A stretch of DNA of 64,000 bases from an uncultured Lachnospiraceae bacterium (GCA_944381395.1 CALWKY010000060.1:1-64000); one strand, 5' to 3'; positions 53,474 to 62,069 are shown, counted from the first letter of the stretch. Numbers and translations are program-made. The notes: generated by a model from the letters alone, not told the origin.

Positions 53474-53701
53474 ATGGATATTGTAAAAGTTTTTGGAACC
53501 AATGTGAAGCACTATCGACAAGCAATGGGATTTTCTCAAGAGGCTTTCGCTGAAAAGTGTGGGCTTCACAGAACATATATCAGTGCAATCGAGTGTTATC
53601 GCAGAAGCATATCTCTTGAAAATATTCAGCGTATAGCCGATGCACTTGAAATCGAAACATATAAACTGTTTTTGGAGGTTTACGATGAGCGAAAAGATTA
53701 A
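53474..53701 (+). CDS. XRE-family controller-type regulator of the restriction side
   Basis: 75 residues, almost entirely one HTH_3 fold: VFGTNVKHYRQAMGFSQEAFAEKCGLHRTYISAIE, then ISLENIQRIADALEIETYKLFL. This size and form are those of restriction-modification controller (C) proteins, which time endonuclease expression. GGAGGTTTG precedes ATG 53474. It overlaps the next gene by 17 nt and heads the operon that ends with the endonuclease. The controller role is inferred from place and size. Confidence 0.75.
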   Translation: MDIVKVFGTNVKHYRQAMGFSQEAFAEKCGLHRTYISAIECYRRSISLENIQRIADALEIETYKLFLEVYDERKD

Positions 53702-53987
53702 AGATATTTTGATGGAGCACCGTGGCAGAAAAAATGCCATCACAGCTAAACGCATCAGCGATGCTATGGGTTTTCCTATGGAGGACACGCAGTCAGTTAG
53801 TAGACAGGCTATCTGGGACACTGCAAAAGAGTATGGATTACCATTGATTTCATGTAACAAAGGCTATTTTATTGCCCAAACAGACGAAGAAATGGAAGAT
53901 TTTAATACCAATTATGAAAAGCGAATTAGTGGCATAAGAAAAACGCAAAAAATGGCTAATGAAAATTATTTGAGGTGGAAAAAATGA
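53685..53987 (+). CDS. Small winged-helix-like protein of the restriction operon
   Basis: 100 residues. The segment IKDILMEHRGRKNAITAKRISDAMGF, then VSRQAIWDTAKEYGLPLISCNKGYFIA looks like a winged helix of the kind that phage and restriction loci use; the C-terminal third is basic and helical (EKRISGIRKTQKMANENYLRWKK). GGAGGTTTACG precedes ATG 53685. It overlaps both neighbours (17 nt and 4 nt). It may help regulation or target binding of the endonuclease; family not recognised with certainty. Confidence 0.6.
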   Translation: MSEKIKDILMEHRGRKNAITAKRISDAMGFPMEDTQSVSRQAIWDTAKEYGLPLISCNKGYFIAQTDEEMEDFNTNYEKRISGIRKTQKMANENYLRWKK

Positions 53988-54574
53988 AATATGTATTGAA
54001 AAACGAAAGTATACAAAACTATAATGAAAGCAATTCATTTAGTTTTCCAAAATATACTTCTCAGTTGATCAACTGGGCAAATCAAAATGCACAGGGTACT
54101 CGTCCTGTTGTTGTCGGTCAGATGTCTGAACTGTTTCCAGAGTTCATGGCATCTGGCGAAGAAATCACCATAGAGAATTGGCGTAAATGGTATGTAGAAA
54201 GGTACCCCGATGCCTTCGAAAGGGCAACATACAAGATCTATGCACAGGTGCAGAATCTCCGCAACGCCATTCCGCTTATTGATCGTGAAATGGTAGAGCA
54301 TTGGGTAGAAGATCTTGTCATTGCTAAGACTTTCAATGGGATGTATGTTCAGAAAGCAATTTTAGCTTCTCTTGCAGAACGCAAAGGAACGACTTATCAA
54401 CTTGCGACACCAGACGAAGAATCCATCGGCATTGACGGATATGTTGGTAATGTTCCTTATTCGGTAAAACCTGATACATATAAGACAATGGGACGCTTAT
54501 CCGAAACGATTGCCGTTAAAATGATTTATTATACCAAGACAAAGACCGGATTGATTGTAGAAGTGGAAGAATAA
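53984..54574 (+). CDS. MjaI-like type II restriction endonuclease
   Basis: 196 residues. I recognise the MjaI family (PF09568, MjaI cuts CTAG) by LINWANQNAQGTRPVVVGQMSELF at residues 28-51, WYVERYPDAFERATYKIY, HWVEDLVIAKTFNGMYVQKAIL, and the probable active site LATPDEESIGIDGYVG...YSVK (D151 and S160-x-K162, a PD-(D/E)xK variant). It follows the small winged-helix gene with ATGA overlap and converges on the methyltransferase gene. The specificity (CTAG) is inferred from the family. Confidence 0.72.
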   Translation: MKYVLKNESIQNYNESNSFSFPKYTSQLINWANQNAQGTRPVVVGQMSELFPEFMASGEEITIENWRKWYVERYPDAFERATYKIYAQVQNLRNAIPLIDREMVEHWVEDLVIAKTFNGMYVQKAILASLAERKGTTYQLATPDEESIGIDGYVGNVPYSVKPDTYKTMGRLSETIAVKMIYYTKTKTGLIVEVEE

Positions 54575-54579
54575 GCTTG

Positions 54580-54612
54580 TGGGCGGAGTAAAGAACCTCC
54601 GCCCGTTTTTTT
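54580..54612. terminator. Bidirectional terminator between R and M arms
   Basis: GGGCGGAG (54581-54588) pairs with CTCCGCCC (54597-54604), followed by GTTTTTTTA; the methyltransferase gene ends at 54611 on the other strand. Confidence 0.85.
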
Positions 54613-55885
54613 ACTTTGGAATCGAATTCAAGAATTTCTTTTGGCAGGTATAGTCGAAAGATGTATCAACATAAACATACCCTGTCCGAACCAAATGGTT
54701 ATTTACAAAGGTTTTGTTGTCAAGATATACATAGCATAAGAGATTATTTTCAATGTCGTATTTAACTGTATCGTACTTCAAAAAAACTTTTCGATTTTGA
54801 AATTTTGCTTGTAAGTAACTAATTGCTTGTTCTTGGTATAATGGATTTATCTTGATTCCCAGTAAACGAACAGTAAGACCGTTGCTAAGTTCAATTTTAT
54901 CAGGAGCAATTACTTTTTTCACTCTAAACAGATCTTCACGCTTTGCTTCTGATTGATCAATCTTTGAACCAAATTGAAGCTTCTTTATGTCTACCTTTTT
55001 GTCCATACGATGCGGATCATGGAAAATGTACGGGAGTTGATCGAAAGAAGAAACATTTCCAATCTCATCTTCTGTGAAGATAACCTTGGCATCATCATCT
55101 AATCTAATTTGGTCTACGCCTAACTTTTCACGAATAATGGGTTCAAAATCTTTATTGATTTCATAGCCGATAGAATTTCTTCCAAGGTTCTTTGCTGCAA
55201 GTGATGTTGTTCCACTACCTGCAAACGGATCGAATACAGTTTCTCCTACAAAGGAGAACATCTTAATCAGTCTCTTGGGCAGTTCTTCTGGGAACATAGC
55301 TATATGCCCCATCTGCTTGATACCATTGAAATTCCAATGAGAAGAAAAATACTGTCCCCACTCCTCTTTTGTCATAGCAGACTGTTCTTTTTGCTGTCGA
55401 GTGGGCTTGGGGGCATTGCCCAATTTTTTGAACAGCAGAATAAACTCATAATCCATTTTAAGAATACCATTGCGAGGATAAGGGAAACTTCCCATAATAG
55501 CTCCACCGCCTGATGTATTCATTGTGGTTGCCTTCTGCCAAATGATAGCTCCCATATAGTCCATGCCAAGAGATTCGCAAAAACGAATTATCTCTGTTCT
55601 GATCGGAATAACTTTGTATCTGCCATAATATACGGAACGAGCAAATTGATCTCCGATGTTGATGCACAATCTACAACCGTCAGAAAGAACTCGATTACAC
55701 TCTTTCCAGACTAAATTCAAATTGTTTATATATTCTTCGTAGCTATCGTTAAAGCCAATTTGATCTTTTGCACCATAATCTTTTAACTGCCAATATGGGG
55801 GCGAGGTTATGATTAGTTGTACTGATTTATCCTTAATTTGATTGAGCGAACGACTATCGCCAAATATGATTTTATGCTCAGTCAT
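54611..55885 (-). CDS. DNA methyltransferase (N4-cytosine type) with C-terminal SNase-like domain
   Basis: 424 residues. Residues 1-255 are a beta-class amino-methyltransferase: the catalytic TSPPYW at 27-32 comes before the AdoMet motif FDPFAGSGTT at 218-227. SPPY favours N4-cytosine. Residues about 320-424 look like a staphylococcal-nuclease fold: KKVIAPDKIELSNGLTVRLLGI, EQAISYLQAKFQNRKVFLKYD, and NNHLVRTGYVYVD, with the arginine of VRLLGI kept, but the D-T-P-E loop reads KINPL and the GR of the second arginine is missing, so it is probably not a nuclease. AGGAAAGGAC precedes ATG. It forms an operon with the XRE gene upstream and is the partner of the MjaI-like enzyme. Confidence 0.85.
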   Translation of the reverse strand: MTEHKIIFGDSRSLNQIKDKSVQLIITSPPYWQLKDYGAKDQIGFNDSYEEYINNLNLVWKECNRVLSDGCRLCINIGDQFARSVYYGRYKVIPIRTEIIRFCESLGMDYMGAIIWQKATTMNTSGGGAIMGSFPYPRNGILKMDYEFILLFKKLGNAPKPTRQQKEQSAMTKEEWGQYFSSHWNFNGIKQMGHIAMFPEELPKRLIKMFSFVGETVFDPFAGSGTTSLAAKNLGRNSIGYEINKDFEPIIREKLGVDQIRLDDDAKVIFTEDEIGNVSSFDQLPYIFHDPHRMDKKVDIKKLQFGSKIDQSEAKREDLFRVKKVIAPDKIELSNGLTVRLLGIKINPLYQEQAISYLQAKFQNRKVFLKYDTVKYDIENNLLCYVYLDNKTFVNNHLVRTGYVYVDTSFDYTCQKKFLNSIPK

Positions 55886-55903
55886 ATCAAAGTCCTTTCC
55901 TGC

Positions 55904-56116
55904 TTACTTAACGAGTTCGCCATTACCCAGAACAAAGTATTGTTCGTATGTAACATCCAATGCCTTTGCAATTTGATTAAGCTCGTCCTGAGTTATTGTA
56001 TTTCGTTTGAGTTTGGCGTTAAAATTCTGTGGTGTTTGGTTAATCCTACACGCAAGCTCTGATAAACTCACACCTGTTCTTACGCACAAAACACGAATCT
56101 GTTCCGAAGTAGTCAT
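55904..56116 (-). CDS. XRE-family regulator of the methyltransferase operon
   Basis: 70 residues, one HTH fold: TSEQIRVLCVRTGVSLSELACRINQTPQNFNAKL, then LNQIAKALDVTYEQYF. ATG at 56116 follows AGGTGGAG; the GTG at 56128 is inside that site. It is 18 nt upstream of the methyltransferase start codon. The palindrome at 56161-56177 overlapping its -35 box suggests it represses its own operon. Confidence 0.78.
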   Translation of the reverse strand: MTTSEQIRVLCVRTGVSLSELACRINQTPQNFNAKLKRNTITQDELNQIAKALDVTYEQYFVLGNGELVK

Positions 56117-56148
56117 ATGCGTCTCCACCTATAAATTATTTAACTGGT

Positions 56149-56177
56149 ATTATACATTACTTGATTTATAATATCAA
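56149..56177 (-). promoter_or_regulatory. Promoter with overlapping palindrome, XRE-methyltransferase operon
   Basis: On the minus strand TTGATA (56172-56177) and TATAAT (56149-56154) are 17 nt apart. TTGAT-TTATAAT-ATCAA (56161-56177) is a dyad covering the -35 box and half of the spacer, the expected place for a repressor. Confidence 0.75.
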
Positions 56178-56637
56178 CTAAATAGTAGATTTTTATACAG
56201 GACATTAAATAACATTCCAAAAACGTCCTTAATCAGGCAGTCTAATGTATTTGTCTATCTCAAGTATAGGCAAATGCACTGCTAACTACTTAGGTTACTG
56301 CTCCACAAAATCATTTCACCGATATGTCTTTCTTACAAATGGCGTTCCTTATATTTATAATGCGTAGTCGATCCGTGTAGATGCCGTACACAAGGTTTTT
56401 TCACTTGGAATTTTCTCTTTTATGAATCTATAAATCTATCGTGGTTACTTTCACGAATATATCACAGGGCAAAAAATAAGCAAAATTAAACCCTTAAATG
56501 CACAAAAACAGGCGGCATCCAAGCAGAGTTGAATGTCGCCTATTTTGCTGTCCAATCCTGTTTGACAGATGCCTATTTCGCAATTTTTTCAAATTACTGT
56601 CTTATCGGTACACGGGTAAACTTCCGCTTTTTTCTTT
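56178..56637. other. 460-nt AT-rich stretch at the right end of the restriction island
   Basis: No ORF with a ribosome site. Holds a hairpin AGGCGGCAT / ATGTCGCCT (about 56507-56542) followed by ATTTTGC. Several long in-frame fragments on the minus strand resemble decayed coding sequence but match nothing I can name. Confidence 0.4.
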
Positions 56638-57276
56638 CTATTCTTTTGGGGAACACCGTTTTTCTAAAAATAAACAAATGTACACCGCCGCAGCTATATA
56701 CACTATGAGCGTGACACATTCAAACACAATGGCAGCATACGGGCGGGGATAGAATGTCATCATCCAATCCATCAAAAAACGGATCGGAAAATACAGACCT
56801 AACCATGCAGTCACCTGATACAGCCGCTTGCGGAAGTCCGCTGCGTCACTGTGAACAGTTCCCTTTTTCTGCTGCTTTTGATATCCATATTCAAATCCAA
56901 CAATCATAGCAAGAAAGAGCAAGGAACTCAGTCCGCCAAAGAACGCGCTTTGTAAAACGAATACCGTTAAAAACTGGATCAAAAATGCCATTGCTTCTAA
57001 AGCCAGCAGAGAAACAAAAATCAGTTTATTTTGATCTTTTTTCACTTCTTGCACTTTCGGCAAATCCTGATCGCTAAGATAGTCCTCATGTAATAAGTAA
57101 TCGGCACTGACTCCAAAAAGATCACTCAGCTGTAAAAGATTGGACGCGTCCGGCATGGCGGAGCCCATCTCCCAACGGGAAATGGTCTGGCGGGATACGC
57201 AAAGTTTTTCCGCCAAATCTTCTTGGGATAGACCATAGCGTTTTCTCTGTTCTAATATTTTTTCAGACAGCTTCAT
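56638..57276 (-). CDS. XRE-family regulator with membrane domain
   Basis: 212 residues. N-terminal HTH_3 (ILEQRKRYGLSQEDLAEKLCVSRQTISRWEMGSAMPD, LLQLSDLFGVSADYLL), then about four hydrophobic segments (LIFVSLLALEAMAFLIQFLTVFVL, LLFLAMIVGFEYG, AAIVFECVTLIVYIAAAVYICLFL). Membrane-bound XRE proteins of this build are common in clostridia and thought to sense membrane or envelope conditions; no target is known. AAAGGAGGATA precedes ATG. It is upstream of no other gene on its strand. Confidence 0.82.
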   Translation of the reverse strand: MKLSEKILEQRKRYGLSQEDLAEKLCVSRQTISRWEMGSAMPDASNLLQLSDLFGVSADYLLHEDYLSDQDLPKVQEVKKDQNKLIFVSLLALEAMAFLIQFLTVFVLQSAFFGGLSSLLFLAMIVGFEYGYQKQQKKGTVHSDAADFRKRLYQVTAWLGLYFPIRFLMDWMMTFYPRPYAAIVFECVTLIVYIAAAVYICLFLEKRCSPKE

Positions 57277-57732
57277 AAGATATCCTCCTTTCCAATTGTT
57301 TTTCTGGATTCATCATAACAAAAGGGGATGTTTTGTGCCACCACATTTTTGTTGCAATCCCGCAACATGATGTTACATGGCAGCAGCCATGTTGTAAAAA
57401 GGCTGTTTCCTCCTGTATTTTTCATTCTGAAAATCTAATTGCCAAATTATTTTGCTTACGTTCCGTTACTGCTTACAAAATTCATTTTCCTATTGGGGAT
57501 GGAAAAAAACCATATCCTTTCCAGCGCTTCAGAAAACAAAAATATCTGAAATCCTTATTAGCAGTAAGGATCTCAGATATTTCTTCCTTCGCTGTATGAT
57601 TACTAAAGACAATTTTCACAAATTCCTTAAAAATCAAAGAAAAATAATATTTTCTTAAGGGAAAATTGCTTTCCCATAGCGTTTTTAAAACATTTTGCAA
57701 AAAAGTTCCACTAATAAAAATGAAAAACAGTA
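57277..57732. other. 456-nt stretch between XRE-TM and MATE genes
   Basis: Holds GTTGC-AATCCC-GCAAC (57350-57365) and ACATGGC-AGCA-GCCATGT (57375-57392), two small hairpins near the XRE promoter region, and repeat copy E (57521-57670). No gene seen. Confidence 0.45.
57521..57670 (-). repeat. Dispersed terminator-bearing repeat, copy E
   Basis: On the minus strand starts AGCAATTTTCCCTTAAGAAA, continues ATTATTTTTCTTTGATTTT and ends TTTTTGTTTTCTGAAG. Closest to copy F in its 5' part. The central hairpin 57538-57581 has ATATCTGAAATCC arms, a paired-change variant of the ACATCTGAATTCC stem of copy C. It follows the MATE gene in the sense orientation. Confidence 0.75.
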
Positions 57733-59100
57733 TTATCCATTTTCCCCATCTGGTCGGTCTGCCCGCGGCAAAACTTGGAAGAAACGGACCGCGCAGTATG
57801 CAGAAGGGATGCAAGACAACACATATGCCAAAGGCTGTGCTTCCTGGATTCCGCTCATGCCGCGAAGATTGGAAAGAATCCATAACGCAGGTATGAAAAA
57901 CAGACCGCTTCTGGTTGCCGAAAGAATGGTTGCCCATAATTTTTGCCCCGTACTTTGCATCAGCATTTCCGTTACCATGCAGAAGGGTAAGAACAACAAC
58001 GCTATACATTGCAGCTGTAACGCTCTGGTACCCAGCTCAATTACCGTTAAGTCATCTCTAAACAGGCGAATCAAATGTCCTGATGCGATCATAACGCCAA
58101 TAGACAAAACCGCAAGCAGAACTTCAGAGAGGAAAAACGTATAACGATACGCTTTTCTAACACGGCTGTATTTGCCTGCGCCAAAATTGAACCCGCTTAC
58201 CGGCTGGAAGCCCTGTCCTACACCAAGGGCAATGGAGAAAATGAACATGGCAATTCTGCTGACAATACTCATCGCCGCAACAGCCGCATCTCCATACGCA
58301 GCAGACAAACTATTGAGCAAAACCGTAGTAAAGCTGGTCAAACCATTGCGCAACAAGCTGGGAAAGCCGCTGGAAACCAAGTTAAACCATTTCCAACTGC
58401 TTTTGGAAATGCACTTCCAAGAGATTCTGCTCTGTGTTTTTCCCCGTAAAAACATCCAAAGCAGGATGCAAAAGCCTACTACTTGGCTAAGAGCGGTAGA
58501 AAGACCCGCACCGGCAATCCCCATATCAAATACAAACATAAAAATAGGGTCACCGATAATGTTCAACAGCGCGCCTGCCAACAGACCAATCATGCCTAAA
58601 GCCGCTTTCCCCTCATAGCGCAGTAAGTTATTCATGGTAAAACTGGTTGTCACAAAAGGTGCAGCCAACAGGATATATGTAATATATGTTTTTGCATAAG
58701 GCACAATGGTTTCTGTGCTTCCCAGTGCTATAACCAAATCATCCAGACGCCAAAAACAAATGATTTCTACTATAATACTGGTAAATAATGCGCCAAAAAA
58801 ACCGCTGGAAGCAATTTCCGTTGCCTGCTCTACATCCTGCCTGCCTAAATGTCTGGATAGAATACTGCCGGAGCCCTGCCCAAACATAAAGCCGACTGCC
58901 TGCAAAATAGACATAAAGCCAAATACGACACCAACCGCGCCGCTGGCGCTATTGCCCAGCTGTCCTACAAATGCCGTATCCGCCATGTTATAAATGTTTG
59001 TAACCAGTACACTTAAAATAGTGGGAATGGATAAAGAAACGATTAAATTTGATACGGGCGTCTGTGTCATAATTTCGTATTGTGTTCGTTCTTGTTTCAA
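57733..59100 (-). CDS. MATE-family multidrug efflux transporter
   Basis: 455 residues with 12 predicted membrane segments in two MATE halves. Motifs: PTILSVLVTNIYNMADTAFVGQLGNSASGAVGV at the first half and GVGQGFQPVSGFNFGAGKYSRVRKAYRY at the start of the second, both strong for the NorM/DinF branch common in clostridia. TTG 59100 with AGAAGGCG upstream is my choice; the long upstream extension would not fit the family. Substrate unknown. Terminated by repeat copy E. Confidence 0.85.
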   Translation of the reverse strand: MKQERTQYEIMTQTPVSNLIVSLSIPTILSVLVTNIYNMADTAFVGQLGNSASGAVGVVFGFMSILQAVGFMFGQGSGSILSRHLGRQDVEQATEIASSGFFGALFTSIIVEIICFWRLDDLVIALGSTETIVPYAKTYITYILLAAPFVTTSFTMNNLLRYEGKAALGMIGLLAGALLNIIGDPIFMFVFDMGIAGAGLSTALSQVVGFCILLWMFLRGKTQSRISWKCISKSSWKWFNLVSSGFPSLLRNGLTSFTTVLLNSLSAAYGDAAVAAMSIVSRIAMFIFSIALGVGQGFQPVSGFNFGAGKYSRVRKAYRYTFFLSEVLLAVLSIGVMIASGHLIRLFRDDLTVIELGTRALQLQCIALLFLPFCMVTEMLMQSTGQKLWATILSATRSGLFFIPALWILSNLRGMSGIQEAQPLAYVLSCIPSAYCAVRFFQVLPRADRPDGENG

Positions 59101-59283
59101 AATCGCACGCCTTCTTTCTGCACCCACACATCTTTTTCCAAAAAACCAGGTTTTTTTTGCATTGCCGCCGTAAAAATCATTTGCCGGGTTCAAGAAAAAA
59201 ATCTGTCCTATCTCCTTATATCATTTTTACGATTTTATTATTTTTATTTTACCATATTTTTGCTTTTTGGGGTAATATTTCCG

Positions 59284-59328
59284 GCAAAAAAAGACAGAAA
59301 GAGCCTTTTCTCTCTTTCTGTCTTTCTT
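59284..59328. terminator. Terminator of the secG-rnr transcript
   Basis: AAAGACAGAAAGAG pairs with CTCTTTCTGTCTTT around a short loop, with A-run on the left; on the minus strand it follows the rnr stop codon and ends in a T-run. Confidence 0.82.
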
Positions 59329-59346
59329 CTGTGTCTTCAAAATGAA

Positions 59347-61521
59347 TTATATTTCTTCTGCCAGCACAAAGTCAATGGTATTCATTTCCCGGTCTACTTT
59401 ATCTACGACCACCTGCACCTTATCACCCAAAGAGAAGGTGCGGCCATGCTTTCTGCCATAAACCTGCTGTTTTCTCTCATCAAAGACATAATAGTCGTCT
59501 GCCATATGCGCCAAAGAAACCATACCTTCCACGGTATTAGGCAGTTCCACATATACACCCCAGTTGGTAACACCACTGATAATGCCCTCAAACTGCTCTC
59601 CAATATGACCTTCCATATATTCTACTTTCTTCATTTCATCCGTATCCCGTTCCGCGCTTTCTGCGGTTCGTTCCCGAATGGAGCAGTGCTGTGCCCGCTC
59701 CGGCATGTCCCGGCGCAGTTTCTGCTCTTTCTTGCCTGCCAGCTGACCATGGAGTATCATTTTAATGATCCGGTGAATCTGTAGGTCAGGATACCGGCGG
59801 ATGGGGGAAGTAAAGTGGCAGTAATATTTCGCCGCCAGACCAAAGTGTCCCAGATTTTCCGCGGAATATCTTGCCTGCATCATGCTGCGCAAAACCACAC
59901 GGGTAATGATACGTTCCTCGTCCGTGCCTTCCACCTGCACCAGTAAGCGCTGCAGTTCTTTGGGACGGATCGTGCCATCTTTTTTACGGACATAGTAGTG
60001 CATACCGCTGAGGAAATCTTCTAATTTTTCCAGTTTTTCCTCATCCGGCTCTTCATGGGTACGGTACATAAAAGGAACTTCCTGCCAGAAAAAGTGTTCA
60101 GCTACCGTTTCATTGCATACCAGCATAAATTCTTCAATGAGGTTAGTGGCAATATTACGTTCATAAGGCTTAATATCGATGGGTTTTCCTTGTTCATCTA
60201 AAATAATCTTAGATTCCGGCAAATCAAAGTTTACGGAGCCGCGTTTTTTGCGTTTCTCGCCCAGAATCTGACGCAGTTCATTCATGTTCTCCAGCATCTG
60301 GACAATGGGAGCGTACTGCTGTAAAAGGGATTCTGTTTTATCTTCTAAAATTTCCCGTACTGTATCATAAGTCATACGGAAATCGGAATAAATCACACTT
60401 TCTGTTATGGTGTGGTTTACCACCTTTCCTTTTTCATCTATCTCCATAATACAGCTGAGGGCAAGACGATCCTCATGAGGATTTAAAGAACAAATACCGT
60501 TGCTGAGTTTATGAGGCAGCATGGGAATCACCCGGTCTACCAGATAAACAGAAGTCCCTCTATCATAAGCCTCTTCATCCAAAAGAGTACCTTCCCGCAC
60601 ATAATGGGATACATCCGCAATATGAACTCCCAATTCATAATGCCCGTTTTCCAGCATCCGTAAAGAAACCGCATCATCTAAATCTTTAGAATCTGCACCG
60701 TCTATGGTAATGGTCAATACATTCCGCAGATCCATTCTGTCTTTCTTTTCTTCTTCCAATACTGCATCGGGTATTTTTTCAATTTCTTTATAAATATCCT
60801 CACTGAATTCCACAGGCAATTCATATCTGCGGATAACAGATAAAATATCCACACCAGGGTCATTGACATGACCTAAAATTTCTGTCACTTTTCCCTCCGG
60901 ATTTCTGGTACCGTCACCAAAATCCGTAATCTCTACTACAACTTTATGTCCCGTGACAGCACCCATAGACGCGCCGTGAGGAATATAAATATCCCTTCCT
61001 AATTTTTTATCATCGCTGGAGACAAATCCAAAATTTTTTACACTTTCATAAACACCTACCGCGCGGGTGCTGCCTCGCTGCAATACCCGGATGATAACAC
61101 CTTCCGCCCGTTTTTCCCCGTTGCTTTTTTTCAATACTTTATAAAGCACTTTGTCTTTATTGAGCGCGCCTTTCGTCTCATCCGCGGAAATAAAAACATC
61201 CTCTGCATCCGCCGCATCTGGCACCACAAAACCAAACCCCTTGGCATGTCCCAGAAAAGTGCCTATACCCATACCGGCGCTTTTCAGGCTCATAATTTTG
61301 CCCCGTTTGGATGCCACAATACGGCCTTCCGCTTCTGCTTCATCCAATAATTCATAGAATAAAGTCGTTTCCTTTGCCGGTATTTTGCATAACAGCGCCA
61401 TTTCTTTGCGTTTCACTGGCACATATGCTTCGCTTTCTATCAATGCAATGATTCGTTCCTTTTTTTCTTCTCTTTCTTGTTTTTCCTTTTCTAATCCTAT
61501 CTCTTTTTCAACTTCATGCAT
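59347..61521 (-). CDS. rnr: Ribonuclease R
   Basis: 724-residue 3'-5' exoribonuclease that degrades structured RNA. Order: basic N-terminal winged-helix part, cold-shock domains (GTFLGHAKGFGFVVPD, VGVYESVKNFGFVSSDD), RNB catalytic domain with the metal aspartates in TIDGADSKDLDDAVSL and HIADVSHYVREGTLLDEEAYDRGTSVYLVDRVIPMLP, and a C-terminal S1 domain (FEGIISGVTNWGVYVELPN). AAGGAGGGAAAA precedes ATG. It follows secG, the usual order, but smpB does not follow. Confidence 0.95.
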   Translation of the reverse strand: MHEVEKEIGLEKEKQEREEKKERIIALIESEAYVPVKRKEMALLCKIPAKETTLFYELLDEAEAEGRIVASKRGKIMSLKSAGMGIGTFLGHAKGFGFVVPDAADAEDVFISADETKGALNKDKVLYKVLKKSNGEKRAEGVIIRVLQRGSTRAVGVYESVKNFGFVSSDDKKLGRDIYIPHGASMGAVTGHKVVVEITDFGDGTRNPEGKVTEILGHVNDPGVDILSVIRRYELPVEFSEDIYKEIEKIPDAVLEEEKKDRMDLRNVLTITIDGADSKDLDDAVSLRMLENGHYELGVHIADVSHYVREGTLLDEEAYDRGTSVYLVDRVIPMLPHKLSNGICSLNPHEDRLALSCIMEIDEKGKVVNHTITESVIYSDFRMTYDTVREILEDKTESLLQQYAPIVQMLENMNELRQILGEKRKKRGSVNFDLPESKIILDEQGKPIDIKPYERNIATNLIEEFMLVCNETVAEHFFWQEVPFMYRTHEEPDEEKLEKLEDFLSGMHYYVRKKDGTIRPKELQRLLVQVEGTDEERIITRVVLRSMMQARYSAENLGHFGLAAKYYCHFTSPIRRYPDLQIHRIIKMILHGQLAGKKEQKLRRDMPERAQHCSIRERTAESAERDTDEMKKVEYMEGHIGEQFEGIISGVTNWGVYVELPNTVEGMVSLAHMADDYYVFDERKQQVYGRKHGRTFSLGDKVQVVVDKVDREMNTIDFVLAEEI

Positions 61522-61591
61522 GGATTTTCCCTCCTTGCGTTTTGCTTATTATTGCAATCATTCCGTAAATATCCAGTAAAAAAGATCTGTG

Positions 61592-61626
61592 AAAAAAAGC
61601 ACCCTGCGTTTTTGCAGAGTGCTTTC
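61592..61626 (-). terminator. Hairpin between secG and rnr
   Basis: AAAGCACCCTGC pairs with GCAGAGTGCTTT with one mismatch pair; on the minus strand followed by TTTTTTTC. It may end secG transcripts in part. Confidence 0.72.
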
Positions 61627-61635
61627 AGATACGCT

Positions 61636-61881
61636 TTATCCAACCAAATTAATGATAAAAGCAAGAATCATAAATAATGCGCCACCGATTTTGGTATACT
61701 TTTCCAGCGCGCCTTCCATGGAATTTCCTTTATTCTTATTCCAGTAAGAATCACTGTTGGATGAGCTGCCGCCTACTGCGCCCAGTCCCGCAGAACGCTT
61801 AGACTGCATCAAAATAATCACGCAAAGGATTAAACCAATTACCAAAACAGCTGCTGCTAATGCATAACCAATTGTAGACAT
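61636..61881 (-). CDS. secG: Preprotein translocase subunit SecG
   Basis: 81 residues, two membrane segments (YALAAAVLVIGLILCVIILMQ and GGALFMILAFIINLVG) linked by the conserved glycine/serine-rich loop QSKRSAGLGAVGGSSSNS. Supports the SecYEG channel. AGGAGGGTTT precedes ATG. Own promoter at 61944-61972; rnr follows on the same strand. Confidence 0.93.
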   Translation of the reverse strand: MSTIGYALAAAVLVIGLILCVIILMQSKRSAGLGAVGGSSSNSDSYWNKNKGNSMEGALEKYTKIGGALFMILAFIINLVG

Positions 61882-61943
61882 AACCGAAAACCCTCCTATA
61901 TTCTACTGCCCATATGGCATACGACTTCATCATTGATTTAAGT

Positions 61944-61972
61944 ATTTTATCATAAAATATACGTTGACGCAA
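61944..61972 (-). promoter_or_regulatory. Sigma-A type promoter of secG
   Basis: TTGCGT (61967-61972) and TAAAAT (61944-61949) on the minus strand, 17-nt spacer. Confidence 0.7.
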
Positions 61973-62069
61973 CAGTTTTTTCGTAAGTTCTCAGGAAAAT
62001 CATTGTTTTCTTTTGGTAAATAAACCTTTATGGATGTAAATCATTCCCTATTTCTATTTCAGATATGCA

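Noticed and set aside
56178-56637. Integrase or transposase remnant at the right end of the restriction island
   Set aside because: Fragments of open frame exist, but none could be linked to a recombinase motif, and no flanking direct repeat was found by eye.
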